DNA of 64,000 bases from Brachypterus glaber (lineage: Eukaryota > Arthropoda > Insecta > Coleoptera > Kateretidae). The notes beneath the pieces are model-generated. The model worked only from the letters and a program-made list of their open reading frames with translations, searched no databases and was not told where the DNA came from. The position numbers were made by a program, and so were the translations under genes. The DNA is taken from NCBI GenBank assembly GCA_958510825.1, contig OY294048.1:30345026-30409025 (forward strand), written 5' to 3'. Shown here in pieces: positions 10,641 through 21,811 of the stretch (position 1 is the stretch's first letter; every line of letters starts with the position of its first letter).

Positions 10641-11044
10641 ATTTAGTGCGGCCCTGTTCGGCTGTTTGAACCAATGAACTAATAACTCTTCTCTCTAGAA
10701 TAGGCATTTCATTTGTAAAAACTGACAAAAACGTAGCCAACATATACATTTGTCTGGGTTACTCTCACAGCTTTGTTCTAACAGACACACACACACACAG
10801 TCGAGTGAGTGACAGCGAAGATAGACGTCGCCCAGCAGATTTCCATTGAGTAAAATTATTTTGGTATATAATTATTCTAACTAACATATGCTCACTTGTA
10901 AGCTTGCTTGCTAAGTGCTGCAGCCCTTTTCACACTGTGGACTTAAGCCAATTCCCACGAACCGCTGAGGCGGTTTGGTGTGTTTAAGGTTCCCTGAGAC
11001 CCCAACCACTAACATCTAGTGATGATCTTCTACATGCGCCCCAC
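10640..11044 (+). mobile_element. Probable 5' region of the Jockey element
   Basis: Composition becomes richer in G and C. There is a short (AC)n run at 10788-10798, followed by GTCGAGTGAGTGACAGCGAAG. The stretch leads straight into the Jockey endonuclease reading at about 11045, so it is probably 5' UTR with an internal deletion that removed ORF1. The 5' end is not defined. Confidence 0.4.
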
Positions 11045-13520
11045 ACACAAAGCGATCAAGTCGAAACTACCTCCATATACGTCAACATGTACGACAATTC
11101 CAAATTCAGGATCGTGTCCCTCTACAAACCCCCAAATAAGGAGGTCAGACCAGCCGACTTCGAAGGCTACTTTAACGACAATCATCCAACAATCCTAGCC
11201 GGAGACTTGAATTGCAAACACGCCCTTTGGCACTCTAGAACAACTACGGCCAACGGCCGTAGGCTTTACGAAATGTTACAAAGTAACTATATAATGGTTA
11301 CCGCACCTGATTCCCCAACCCACTATGGCCACGGCCTTCCTGATATCCTTGACATCGTTTTGTATAAAAACACGACACTAAACATTAACATTGAACTAAG
11401 ACACGAACTAAGCTTCCAATCATTATCACGGCAGGAGGCATACCAACCGCAAATCACACCAAAAAAACCGTTTACAACTTCCCCTATATATCCGAACTCC
11501 TAGAAAGCAACACCAAAATCAATCCAATAAACACCGTCCAAGAACTAGATATCGCAGTAACCAGCCTCACCAATACCATAAAATCCGCAATGGACAGCGC
11601 CAAATTAATCAAAAAAGTAGATATCCAAAACCCACAGGACCTTCCCCGAGATCTCAAAGACCTAATCAGAGAGAAAAACCGACTTCTTCGTCGTGCACGC
11701 ACCCTCCAAGACCCCCATATAAAACGCGAAGCAAACAGACTTACCCAGGAAGTCAAAGACCGACTAAACATACTAGCAAATTCCCACTGGGAGGGAAAAA
11801 TAAAGTCACTCAACCCCCAGGATAGATCACTTTGGAGAATGGCCAAAACCCTATCCCTCGACCACCAACGAGGCATGCCCCCAATTCACGGCCAAAGAGG
11901 AGTCGTCTACTCCACCCCCGAAAAAGCCGAAGCATTTGCTGACACAATGCGGAAACAATTTCAACCAAACCCACCAAATCCCCCCCGACTCCGACTCCGA
12001 ATCAGAGACCGACTCCGAGCCCGACTCTGACGACGAGAACTACGAGCAACTCATGCATCAAATACCGAATAAAATCCTTAAAATACTCCCCCGGAAAACC
12101 ATTATGGAAATCGTTAACATTGTTAACGCAATGCTCAGACTGCGCCACTTCCCAAAGCCCTGGAAAAACGCAGACGTAATAGTAATCAAAAAACCCGGAC
12201 AAAATCCAACTTTGGCCGAAAGCTACCGCCCCATAAGCCTTCTTTCCTCCCTAGGCAAAATAGCCGAGAAAGTCATTCTAACCAGACTCCAAACTCTAGT
12301 TGAAGAACTAAATCTCCTCCCAAGCGAGCAATTCGGCTTCCGAAGCAGACACTCCACAGTCCACCAGGTAGCTCGCCTGGTAGACTCTGTAACGGACGGA
12401 CTAAATAGGCGCGAAGCCGCGGGACTGATCCTCCTGGACATCGCAAAAGCCTTCGATAAAGTTTGGCACAAAGGTCTTGTAGCCAAACTCCAGTTTCTCG
12501 GCCTCCCCCCAGGCATCACCAAACTCATAGCCTCCTTCCTCAAAGGCAGAGATTTTCAGATAAAAATAGGCGACTGTAAGTCCAGCACCCGCCGCATCAA
12601 AGCTGGCGTTCCACAAGGTTCCCCACTATCCCCCCTTCTGTACAACCTCTTTACCGCAGATATTCCAAAAACACAGGGCACTGAAATAGCCCTGTTTGCC
12701 GATGACATCGGCATCCTAGCAAAAGCCAGAAACCCCCAGCGCATCCATATCGCCCTCCAGCGCCAAATGGATGCCCTAATCAAATGGTTCTCCAAATGGA
12801 AAATCAAAGTAAACGCCAATAAAACCAAAGGCATTCTAATCTCTAGGATTAGAAGAGGCCCACCCCAACCCATTCAGATAAATGGTCAACCCATTAACTG
12901 GGAAAACCATGCCAAATACCTCGGCATTACAATCTCCAAAAACCTGACGTGGGATCAGCACGTCAAAAACACCCTCCAAATAGCAAACTGCCGCCTCTCC
13001 AAACTCTACCCCTTAATAGGTAGAAAGAGTCCCCTATCCATTAAAAACAAACTTCTTCTTTGCAACCAAACCCTAAAGCCGGTACTTCTTTACGGAGCCC
13101 CAGCCTGGAACAAAATCACCCTTAACAAAGCGCTCTCAGCAAAACTTCAGGCCTTCGAAAACAAGGCACTCAGAATATGTCTCGATGCCCCCTGGTTCAT
13201 GAGGAACAACCAGATACACAGAGATCTCGAAATGCCCCTCCTAGAAACGGAAATCATACACTACAGCACGTCTTTTATACAAGACAATTTAGATCACCCA
13301 AACCCCCTCATTTCAAACTTTCTAGATTACGATCACGAAATACACAACACTCACAAAAAGATCAAAAACGTCCTCAACCAGTAATGGTACCCACTAATAC
13401 AGGACAGATGCATTCCCAGCATCAGTGAGCCAGTCTCACTCTTCCCGCACATCCCTCCTCTCCTTATCCTCTCCCAATGCTTGTTTAAATAATGTTTTTG
13501 TATATATAAAAATACAGTTA
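11045..13520 (+). pseudogene. Jockey-clade non-LTR retrotransposon ORF2, broken
   Basis: Plus-strand pieces make one ORF2. At 11054-11420 is the C-terminal half of an AP-type endonuclease (VSLYKPPNKE, AGDLNCKHALWHSR, APDSPTHY, DILDIVL). At 11430-11970 is the linker (KSAMDSAKL, LREKNRLLRRAR-like region, ANSHWEGKIKSL). At 11975-13384 is the RT (KPGQNPTLAESYRPISLLSS, LLDIAKAFDKVWH, GVPQGSPLSPLLYNLF, FADDIGILA, YLGITISKNLTWDQH) and the C-terminal IHRDL box. A frameshift near 11420 removes the SDH end of the endonuclease and another lies near 11970. Unlike its surroundings it is C-rich on the sense strand. The 3' UTR runs to about 13520 and includes GATGCATTCCCAGCATCAGT, also seen at 19026. The RT domain itself (482 aa) is intact. 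Confidence 0.93.
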
Positions 13521-13679
13521 CAAAGTAGGATCCTAGGAGTTAGGGGTATGTAGATGTTGCAACCCTAAGAAATAATTATTTAAATTTTTCACGGTTATTA
13601 TTACCTTCATTTTTATTTTTATTTACAGCGCCTGCTCTGGAATACGCTAGTTTCCGAGGGGCTGACCGCGAGGAAATCT

Positions 13680-13820
13680 TTTGTACAAGCCAAAGGAACT
13701 CAGGAGGAACTCTGGAGGAACTCTGAGAAACTCTGGAGGAACTCCGAGGAAATCTGGAGGAACTCCGAGGAACTCCGAAGGAACTCAGAGGAACTCCGAG
13801 GAACTCCGAGGAACTTTTTG
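13680..13820. repeat. GGAACTC minisatellite
   Basis: About ten degenerate units of 12-15 bp built on GAGGAACTCCGA. The array ends in TTTGCAAAAAGGAACTCTTT, which recurs at 14338-14357 beyond the next array. The 96-aa minus frame rich in Ser is a product of the repeat. Confidence 0.85.
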
Positions 13821-13969
13821 CAAAAAGGAACTCTTTTGTACAAATTTCAGACCCGGTCAGACACAATTATCATTTATTACCCATACGGATTAACGTTTTT
13901 ATTTTCAAACTAGATGAGCCGTTACAAACACCTTATCAAAACATCCTACCTTTGGGCGCCAATTAATTT

Positions 13970-14325
13970 TTTTTGAAGGGTCCAAACCAAGTTTGGTAGA
14001 AACCGTCAGGGACAAAGCTTTTTTTCCTGAAGGTAATTATGGGGGGACAAATTTTGTTCTGAAGGGGGGCAAAGTTTGGTAGAAACCGCTAGGGACAAAG
14101 CTTTTTTTCTTAAAGGTAATTTGTTTCGAATGGGCGTCAAGTTTGGTAGAAACCGTTAGGACAAAGCTTTTTTTCTGGAAGGTAATTTTGGGGAGCCAAT
14201 TTTTGTTTCGAAGGGGCACCAAGTTTGGTAGAAACCGTCAGGGACAAAGCCTCTTTTCTTGAAGGTAAATTTGGGGCACCATTTTTTTATGTGAAGGGGC
14301 GCCAAGTTTGGTTGAAGCTTTTTTT
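13970..14325. repeat. About 83-bp tandem repeat (AAGTTTGGTAGAAACCGT)
   Basis: Just over four copies of a unit carrying AAGTTTGGTAGAAACCGT, GGGACAAAGCTTTTTT and GAAGGTAATT start near 13988, 14070, 14139 and 14220, with a partial one near 14305. It is enclosed by direct copies of the GGAACTCTTTTGTACAAATT segment at 13828 and 14346. Confidence 0.85.
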
Positions 14326-14389
14326 TGAGGAACTCTTTGCAAAAAGGAACTCTTTTGTACAAATTTCAGACTTGGTCAGCCCCTCGCTA

Positions 14390-14560
14390 GTTTCGAATTT
14401 TCAAAAAATTTCAAAAATCGTCCTAGACAAAAAATTCTTGATAATAAATTTGTTTCATGAAAAAATAGGCAACTTTTTTTGTCAGTCCGTCCCTCCGTCC
14501 GTCCGATGTCACGATAGGAACACGATAACTCAAGAACGAATAATTCGATCGACTTGAAAA
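14390..14560. repeat. GTCCGTCCGTCC repeat family fragment
   Basis: It carries AAAATCGTCCTAGACAAAAA, GTCAGTCCGTCCCTCCGTCC and CACGATAACTCAAGAACG. The reverse complement of the same sequence of landmarks is at 54720-54895, and a shorter relative is at 55410-55480. This is a dispersed repeat. Confidence 0.65.
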
Positions 14561-14574
14561 TTTCAGAAAAAATT

Positions 14575-15742
14575 CAGTTCTACGAGTGGAAGATCCCTAT
14601 TGTTTTTGAAAGTAATTTCCCCAAAAACAAAAAAGTTATGGGGGCTTACTCTTAAAAAAAATTCGAAAAAAGCTGAAAGAAACGATTAAAGTAACTTTTT
14701 CAGGAAAAAATCTAGCAATTTTAAAAGGGATCCCCCAACAAAAAAGTTATGGGGGGTTAAACATTTTAAAAAATCGAAAAAAGCTGATAGAAAATAAGGA
14801 TCAATTTTACCAATTTTGAAAGTAATCCCCCAAACAATAAGTTATGGGGGGTTAAACTTTTTCAAAAAATGAAAAAACTAACTTAAAAAAAAAATTTTAT
14901 TTTTTTTTTCGTTTTTTGCAAAAAATAGGTTTGGAAAAAAAATTATTATTATTATTATTATTTGAATAAAAAATTGAATTTGATTTTTTTTTCAAAAAAA
15001 GTTCTTATTTTTAAAAAAAATTGTTAATTTTTTTTCAAGTATTTGAAAAATGCAATATGAGTAATTCCACGTCAACTAGCTCCTCGATCCGGAACTCATC
15101 TCTCCGATTTTGCTGAAATTTTGCAACTTAGTGTTTATATACCCCCATTATTGGCGTTTTGCAAAAAAATCGCTGGTTGCCGAGATATTAGGGTGGGTCA
15201 TTTATTGCCTTTTTTAAAATCCGCAAACAACCATGTAACAAATTCGTAATAACTTAATTTCTATTAAAGCTATAGACTTTATTCGTATTTATTTTTTTTT
15301 TATACGAGTGGAAGATCCCTATTGTTTTTGAAAGTAATTTCCCCAAAAACAAAAAAGTTATAGGGGCTTACTCTTAAGAAAAAATCGAAAAAAGCTGAAA
15401 GAAAATTCCGATTAACGTAACTTTTTCAGGAAAAATTGTACCAATTTTAAAAGGGATCCCCCAACAAAAAAGTTATGGGGGGTTAAACATTTAAAAAAAT
15501 CAAAAAAAGCTGATAGAAAATAAGGATCAATTTTACCAATTTTGAAAGTAATCCCCCCAACAATAAGTTATGGGGGGTTAAGCTTTTTCAAAATATGAAA
15601 AAACAAAAACAAATAAGTTTGGAAAAAAAAATATTATTATTATTATTTGAATAAAAAATTAAATTTGATTTTTTTTTCAAAAAAAGTTCTTATTTTTAAA
15701 AATAATTGTTAATTTTTTTTTCAAATATTTGAAAAATGCAAT
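14575..15742. repeat. Direct duplication of about 700 bp with CCCC tandem units
   Basis: The block starting ACGAGTGGAAGATCCCTATT at 14581 is repeated from 15304, and its second part (ATGAGTAATTCCACGTCAAC at 15057) is repeated at 15743. Each copy contains tandem units of about 115 bp with GTTATGGGGGGTTAAAC. The two copies differ at few positions, so the duplication is fairly recent. The second copy flows into the left arm of the 2.7 kb foldback. Confidence 0.75.
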
Positions 15743-18464
15743 ATGAGTAATTCCACGTCAACTAGCCCCTCGATCCGGAACTCATCTCTCCGATTTTGCT
15801 GAAATTTTGCATGTTCCCATAACTTAGTGTTTATATACCCCCATTAATGGCGTTTTGCAAAAAAATCGCTGGTTGCCGAGATATTAGGGTGGGTCATTTA
15901 TTGCCTTTTTTAAAATCCGCAAACAACCATGTAACAAATTCGTAATAACTTAATTTCTATTAAAGCTATAGACTTTATTCGTATTTATTTGTAAAGAGAA
16001 TCTAGGATACCCACTTTTTTACCCATTCTGACATTTCCAAGATGGCGGACCGCCATGCCAATCGGGGAAGTTTATATTTTGTATCCCCAAAATAGCTTAT
16101 CTTCGATTGTTTTTTATTTTTTTACTATTAACTTGTATTTAGTGGTAGTATATCCCTATAAAATATTTCAACTCAAATGAAATATTTGTGGGAGATATGA
16201 CCCACAATGTGCGACCATACCCTACTTTTTTTTTAACTACAAAAAATGAGCTCTGTGAGGAATTTAATGAAGAAACTAAATCCATTGTACAATATTATTA
16301 ATTTTATTGCTTATTTAATGAAAAGGGTCTTCAATAACAATATACAGGGTGTACCAAAAATATAGAAGCACCCTATACAGGGTGTCACAGAATGTTTCCA
16401 AAATATCTTAAGGGTAATTATATCTCATCAAAATAATGCCACAAGTTCATATAAAATTTTTGGCTACGGCCCCCCTACTCTGAGATATTTGCCCCCCAAG
16501 ACGAAATAGAAAAATAATTTTTTTTGGATAACTTTTTTAATTTTTAATATTTATTGACAATTTTTTTTTGAGTTATTTAAGAATATTAATTCGCATTTAA
16601 TGATTTTAACAGAGGTTTTAAAAGTTATCAGAAAAGTCAGGGGCGGACTTCCGTTATGGTTCCAAACTCCTAAATATTTTTAGGGGTACAAATTTTAGAC
16701 TTTTAATTACTTTTGTACATTCTGTGAACAATTTTGATCAAAAAATCACTCTACACAAAAATTTTTAAAATGAAGTGTTTCCGAGAAAAAGGCACTTTTT
16801 TAATTCAGAGGCAGGAGGACCGTAAAAAAATATTATTTTTATGTTATTTCAAATATAGCATAAATTATTATCTCATCAAAATGAAATAAAAAGTTGGTGG
16901 GAAATTTTCGACTAGGAGGGGGCTTTAATATATTTGCCCCTTAGATGAAAAATAAAAATAAAAATTGTCATGTTTAGAAATATGTAAGTAAAAAGCAAAA
17001 AGCATTGGGGTGGTCCAAAGTTTTATTTTTGTTTCAATCTTTCAAAATGTGTCAAATGGCTTCTTTTAGTTATATTAATATAGGCCAATGTCCATAAATT
17101 ACGCTTCATGATAATGAATGAGATTTTTGGCATGGTTCATAGCTGAAAAAAATTATATGTGATGAAAACAAAAAAATATGCTTGCCTCAGTGAGTCTTAA
17201 CTAAGCCAAAAAAAAAAAAAAAAACATCCGATCACTAAATCCTTGTTGGCCTGTGTTATTGGTGTTTTGCCATTACATTTTGGTTGCATTTAAAAAAATA
17301 CCTTTCTTTACGGAAACGCTTTATTTTATCGAATTTTGCGTAGAGTACTTTTTGGATCAAAACTGCTCACAGAATGTGAAAAAAGTTAAGAAAAGTCTGA
17401 AATTAATAACAATAAAAAATCTTAGGGGTTCGGCACCATAGAGAAAGTCCGCCCCTGACTTTTCTGATAACTTTTCAAAAGTTTGTTAAAATCATTCGAT
17501 GCATAAAGAGCTTATAAAATAACCTTAAAAAAATCGTTAAAAAATATTAAAAAAGTTGGATTTTTATTTTGAATATCTCAAAGAAGGGGGGGCCCTAGTC
17601 AAAAATTTCATATGGACTTTTTATTTCATTTTAATGAGATAAAAACATTTTAAAAATAATATAAAGCATTTTTGATAAAATATAAAAATATTTTTTTACG
17701 GTTCTCCTGCCTAAAAAGTGCCTTTTTCTCCGAAACGCTTCATGTTATCGAATTTTGTGTGGAGTACTTTTTTGATCAAAATTACTCACAAATGTAAAAA
17801 AAGTAATCAAATGTCTAAAATTTGAAACCCTATAAAACTTAGGTGTTTGCAACCATAACGGAAGTCCGCCCCTGACTTTTCTGATAATTAAGGAACTTCT
17901 GTAAAACTCAAAAAAAATTGTCAATTAATCCCTCACAGAGCTCATTTTTTGTAGTTAAAAATAAAAAAAAGTAGGGTATGGTGGCACATTATGGGTCATA
18001 TCTCCCACAAATATGTCATTTGAGTCGAAATATTTTATAGAGACATACTACCACTAAATACAAGTAAATAGTAAAAAAATAAAAAAAAATCGAAGGTAAG
18101 CTATTTTGGGGATACAAAATATAAACTTCCCCGAATCGGCATGGCGGTCCGCCATCTTGAAAATGTCAGAATGGGTAAAAAAATGGGTGTCATAGACCAT
18201 AATTCGATTCTCTTTAGAAATCAATACGAATAAAGTCTATAGCTTCAATAGAAATAAGTTATTACGAATTTATTACATGGTTGTTTTTCAATTTTAAAAA
18301 CGGCAAAAAATGACCCACCCTAATATCTCGGCAATAAACAATTTTTTTGCCAAACGCCATTAATGGGGTTATATAAACACTAAGTTATGGGGACATGCAA
18401 AATTTTAGCAAAATCGGAGAGATGAGTTCCGGATCGAGGGGCTAGTTGACGTGGAAATACTCAT
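15743..18464. repeat. 2.7 kb foldback with arms over 0.5 kb
   Basis: The outer ends are exact inverted copies: ATGAGTAATTCCACGTCAAC on the left and GTTGACGTGGAAATACTCAT on the right. Further pairs are AAGATGGCGGACCGCCAT (16031) with ATGGCGGTCCGCCATCTTG (18141), and GACCATACCCTAC with GTAGGGTATGGTGG. Pairing continues inward to about 16265 and 17930. A second level involves the GTCAGGGGCGGACTTCCG words at 16637, 17440 and 17860. Two ACAGGGTG words sit at 16345 and 16377. No coding potential was found. It could form a long hairpin RNA if transcribed as part of gene A intron 1. Confidence 0.8.
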
Positions 18465-18471
18465 TTACCAT

Positions 18472-18533
18472 TTACTGTGAATAGTATATAATGGAATGCG
18501 TAGCATTACATATCTTTACGGCTTGTTTTATTA
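18472..18533 (+). repeat. Inverted copy of the intron next to sulfotransferase exon 2
   Basis: It matches, on the opposite strand, the sequence just upstream of gene A exon 2 (4070-4133). Shared words include ATAATGGAATGCGTAGCATT and ACATATCTT. The copy stops where the exon would begin, and a TTAA-flanked MITE follows. Confidence 0.8.
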
Positions 18534-18537
18534 TTAA

Positions 18538-18750
18538 CCCCTTGACGCACCATTATTTTCGGAAAAGTGGTTAATTTTTCACCATTTTTTTTCTTATTTT
18601 AGTTTAAACTAAAGGGCAATAACAAATAATGTTGAAAAAAATTAAAAAAAGTTTATTTTCTACATTATAGGTCCACCCTAGTTATCTCGGGTGAGCGGAA
18701 AAGAGCCAACCTACTGTGAACAAGTTAACTCAGGTGAGTGCGTGAAGGGG
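18538..18750. mobile_element. piggyBac-like MITE, 213 bp, TTAA target duplication
   Basis: It is flanked by TTAA at 18534-18537 and TTAA at 18751-18754. The ends CCCCTTGACGCACC and GTGCGTGAAGGGG form a 13-bp inverted repeat with few mismatches. TTAA duplication and CCC-starting ends are piggyBac hallmarks. There is no coding sequence. Confidence 0.75.
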
Positions 18751-18754
18751 TTAA

Positions 18755-19018
18755 TACGGTATTTTTGTAAAATATCTTGGTTTGATTATTATGAAATAAA
18801 ACCTTTAAGTTAAGGATTATAATATTTAATTTTGTCAATAAAAATATAGTATTTTTAAGCTCTTTCAAATGAGTTATCACAAGATGGGGGTAGTTGCTAT
18901 TTACTATTCTAATTTTGGGGTAGCTGGGAGTAATGGGGTGATAGTTAAAATCCACAAAATAATAAACCTAAGTCCTTTCCTATATAAAAAAATTGACAAT
19001 AATTTTTTTTAGTTCAAT
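18755..19018. other. AT-rich intron, nothing recognised
   Basis: A 76-codon minus frame at 18725-18955 has low-complexity composition and overlaps the MITE end. It is not supported as a gene. Confidence 0.4.
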
Positions 19019-19019
19019 T

Positions 19020-19160
19020 CATGACAGATGCAACTCCAGCATCATTGAGCAGAGACTCTCTTCCTGAAATATCTATTCAAACTAATTCTATTTTAGACAA
19101 ATGAGTCATAGGCACTGAGCCTGTCTCTTAAAGATCGAAACAAACTACTGATGATGATCT
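19020..19160 (+). mobile_element. Jockey 3' UTR remnant
   Basis: GACAGATGCAACTCCAGCAT and the following CATTGAGCAGAGACTCTCTT correspond to the 3' UTR of the Jockey element at 13403-13445. Only the UTR remains, as expected of a 5'-truncated insertion. Confidence 0.5.
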
Positions 19161-20030
19161 TTTTTAGTTTTTTCCTATTGTGATCGTTTTCAAATGATAC
19201 ACTGATAAAAATGTTGTTGTAATATAGGCTCCAACTATATTTTGTAATGTTATGTTATAACGTAAATATGTTATACGATACAACAACCAGTTTAAGAACA
19301 AAAAGGTAAACAACACAAAATTGTAATAAATACAACAACAAATGTTATCTCATATTATAGTTCATATACATATATAACACTATGTTATTGTATTAATAAT
19401 GCTATTATTCTATGTAATGATCACACTGTATTTATGTTTATACTTATTTAACACTAGTATCGTATTAGAGTATACTAATTTTCTACGACTTCTTTAGAAT
19501 GTAAGCAAATACAAAATGAATCCATTCTAGCTCTAGATACGGTATGAATATTCCGTATCAAGTGTTAGAATGAGCACATGTAGTGCCATCTCTTGTTTAT
19601 AAAAGTAAATAAAACTCTGGCAAAACTAGCAAAAAAATATATATTTTGCTAATGAAATATTGAATAATTTAATGCAATTTAAAGTTTTGCGTTAAAATTA
19701 CATAAATTTTATTAGTTTTTCTTAATATTTGACCAGTTTTTTATCAAATTAGTTCAAAAAATTATAACTGCTCCATCTATTGTTAAATATTTAAACCTGA
19801 TATCTGTCACAACAATCTGACATAACCTTCAATTTTTGCATTATAATTTGTAAATATGTGCTAAAATTAAATAAAAATCTTTTTTAAGTACTGGTTTGAT
19901 GAAATTATTTAATAACATTAATTGCTTTATTTAAAAATATATGTTTTGTTGCATTTGCAATGTCGAGTCACAAAAAAAATTGTTTTTAACCTTGACCGCA
20001 GTTTAAAGCCATACTGTGTTTCATATTTGC
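19161..20030. other. AT-rich intron, nothing recognised
   Basis: A small stem-loop, GATACGG to CCGTATC, lies at 19537-19560. No gene or other repeat structure could be supported. Confidence 0.4.
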
Positions 20031-20054
20031 AGTCGAAGAAAAAGTATAGTCTAC

Positions 20055-20165
20055 AACACGTATGGAATAGTAATTCCGGGCTCACGGGACCGTCATACTC
20101 GCCTACCGGCTCGTATGACAAACTTTCCGCTCGCGAGGAATATTGTCTATTCCATACTAGTTATA
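20055..20165. repeat. GC-richer insert bounded by inverted CGTATGGAATAG
   Basis: CGTATGGAATAG at the left and CTATTCCATACTA at the right enclose about 85 bp with several CpG sites in otherwise AT-rich intron. A small MITE is likely. Open frames across it are chance. Confidence 0.45.
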
Positions 20166-20259
20166 GAATATACTAATTCAATGTGTGTATTTGTACGAGA
20201 AACTCCCCTCGCTCATGCGGGACATATATTTTATAAAATTAATAACTGTAGTTTCTTAC

Positions 20260-20326
20260 CTTTGATATTGTTTAGTAATTCTTCAGCATCAATTTTAAAC
20301 GGTAATTTTGTAATAATTTTTTCCAT
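20260..20326 (-). CDS. Sulfotransferase gene A, exon 1 (start codon)
   Basis: This 67-nt coding part starts at the ATG (20326-20324) and ends at the donor GTAAGA after 20260. It encodes MEKIITKLPFKIDAEELLN, then NIK and the first base of the next codon, the typical short N-terminus before the first core strand in insect cytosolic sulfotransferases. The leftover G joins exon 2 (3937-4068) to give GVRKEYVQVG in frame. Gene B exon 1 is clearly related (MEKLPFKIEK, DAEELRNNIT). The intron to exon 2 is about 16 kb and filled with transposons. A TATA box and initiator lie 35-67 nt upstream. Confidence 0.8.
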
Positions 20327-20356
20327 AATTATAATAAAATCAGTAGCAGCCAAAAT

Positions 20357-20393
20357 ATACTGGCCTTATTCTTTTAGCTTTACGATATTTATA
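20357..20393 (-). promoter_or_regulatory. Core promoter of sulfotransferase gene A (TATA + Inr)
   Basis: On the minus strand TATAAATA (20393-20386) lies 32 nt upstream of the A in GCCAGTATATT (A at 20361), an arthropod-type initiator (CAGT). The ATG follows 35 nt later. The block GCCAGTATATT is shared with gene B at the same distance from its ATG. Confidence 0.55.
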
Positions 20394-20429
20394 GTTTTAT
20401 TACCTGTATAAAATATTATTTGCTGTTCT

Positions 20430-20775
20430 AATTCAATGATTACTCAAGGATAACATTGAGACTAAGTTTAACAAAAATTTAAATTTTTATTTATTTAGTT
20501 TTTTTCCAGCATTATAATGTATAAACTCTAAAACAAAATTAAGGTTAAATTTTTAAACATGTATTGAAACTAATTGGATACCGATAATCTAAAAGTAACC
20601 AATCGACTTTTGAACAATTTGAGAAACATTGATTTGAATACAAGTTATAACTTAGGTAATTATTTCAAAAAGGTATATTAATAAGCCATATTTTTAATTA
20701 TATATTTTTTTAATTCTGTTATTTTTGTTTAAGTTTTATTGTGAATATGTTACAAGAAATAAGCAGCAGCAAACT
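20430..20775. other. Upstream flank of gene A, nothing recognised
   Basis: AT-rich; no gene, repeat or recognised regulatory motif beyond the core promoter. Confidence 0.4.
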
Positions 20776-20777
20776 GA

Positions 20778-21030
20778 AAAACCCCAATATATCAATTTTC
20801 AAGAAAACTACCCCCGCCCATTGGGGGGTGGAGTTAGAATTATTTTATAATCAGATTTACTTTCTGCAAGCACAAAAAGTCCAATATACCAATTTTCACA
20901 AAATCTAGCCTCCATCCCTCAGGGGGTGGATTTAGATTTTTTATTATCAGATTCACTTTCAACAACCTCAAAAACCCCATTATAACAGTTTTCACAAAAA
21001 CTACACCCCACCCCTCAGGGGGTGAAATTA
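20778..21030. repeat. Tandem repeat of about 105 bp (CCCC / ATACCAATTTTCAC family)
   Basis: Two and a half units carry CCAATATACCAATTTTCACA, then CCCTCAGGGGGTGGA, then TTATCAGATTCACTTTCAAC. The same family forms arrays at 33690-34187, 41345-41660 and 47350-47520, and single units at the ends of the inverted repeat around 25660 and 33010. Confidence 0.75.
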
Positions 21031-21069
21031 GAAAAAAATATTTATATATGTTTTATAAAACACTTTTGC

Positions 21070-21530
21070 TCATTCATATATATTATTAAACACATCTGCG
21101 CATAAATATGTTCTATCAAACACTTCTGCGCATAGTATATTTATATGCATCTTACACAGGATGCCATAACTTTTTTGATTAATTTTCCCAATCTAATGCA
21201 CGTTATTTATTTTTTTAATATAGAAAATACAAATTTTGCAACAAAAATAAGGCATTCTGGTAGTTTTACACAACTAAAAACTAATTTTGAGCCAGTTTTT
21301 TCTTAAAAAACGAAATTCTGTGTAAGATGCCATAGTGTACTCTATTTTATTTCAATACACAAATGTATTAATGGCATCATATCATGACTATGTACAGTGG
21401 CGACACTTGCGTTATTTTTATGAACTAGTTCTAACAATAGATTCTATTTTTAGATTTAGTTTTTTAGTAATTTGTGCACATGTCAGATGTGAGATGCCAT
21501 AACTTCTTTTAATTACATTATTTAATATGG
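21070..21530. repeat. Region with repeated GATGCCATAA motif, left block
   Basis: AGGATGCCATAACTT (21168), AAGATGCCATAG (21329), ATGGCATCAT (21371) and GAGATGCCATAACTT (21490) occur here. TCTGCGCATAAATATGTTCT at 21098 recurs at 25570. The matching right block is at 25090-25620. Confidence 0.6.
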
Positions 21531-21690
21531 TAAGTAACAAATATGTATTTGTCTTATAATTATATTTATTATTATTGTTATTGAAATATTAAGATATTTT
21601 AATGGTATAATAGAAAATTTAAGAAATTGAGGTTATGAATTTTTAATTAAAAAAATATATACCTAGTTTGATAAAACAATAGCAGTTTAC

Positions 21691-21811
21691 ACCATGGTGA
21701 CTATATTTTAAGTCTAGGTACTTTTTATGTACCTATCTTTGTTTATAGCATTTTATTAACAGAAGGTAGACAAAAAGTACCTAGACTTAAAATATAGTCT
21801 CCATGGTCCCC
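21691..21811. mobile_element. Small hairpin MITE, about 121 bp
   Basis: Inverted arms of about 43 bp: ACCATGGTGACTATATTTTA on the left and TAAAATATAGTCTCCATGGT on the right, with AAGTCTAGGTACTTTTT and its complement inside. There are two or three mismatches. Confidence 0.75.

Noticed and set aside
11484..11876. Antisense frames of 71-130 codons across the Jockey element (also 12223-12873)
   Set aside because: They are shadows of the C-rich sense frame that avoids stops on the other strand.
13576..13893. Ser-rich and Gly/Thr-rich frames of 70-96 codons
   Set aside because: They translate the GGAACTC minisatellite.
20016..20411. 131-codon plus-strand frame over sulfotransferase exon 1
   Set aside because: It is antisense to exon 1 and crosses its promoter; the minus strand has the clear family match.
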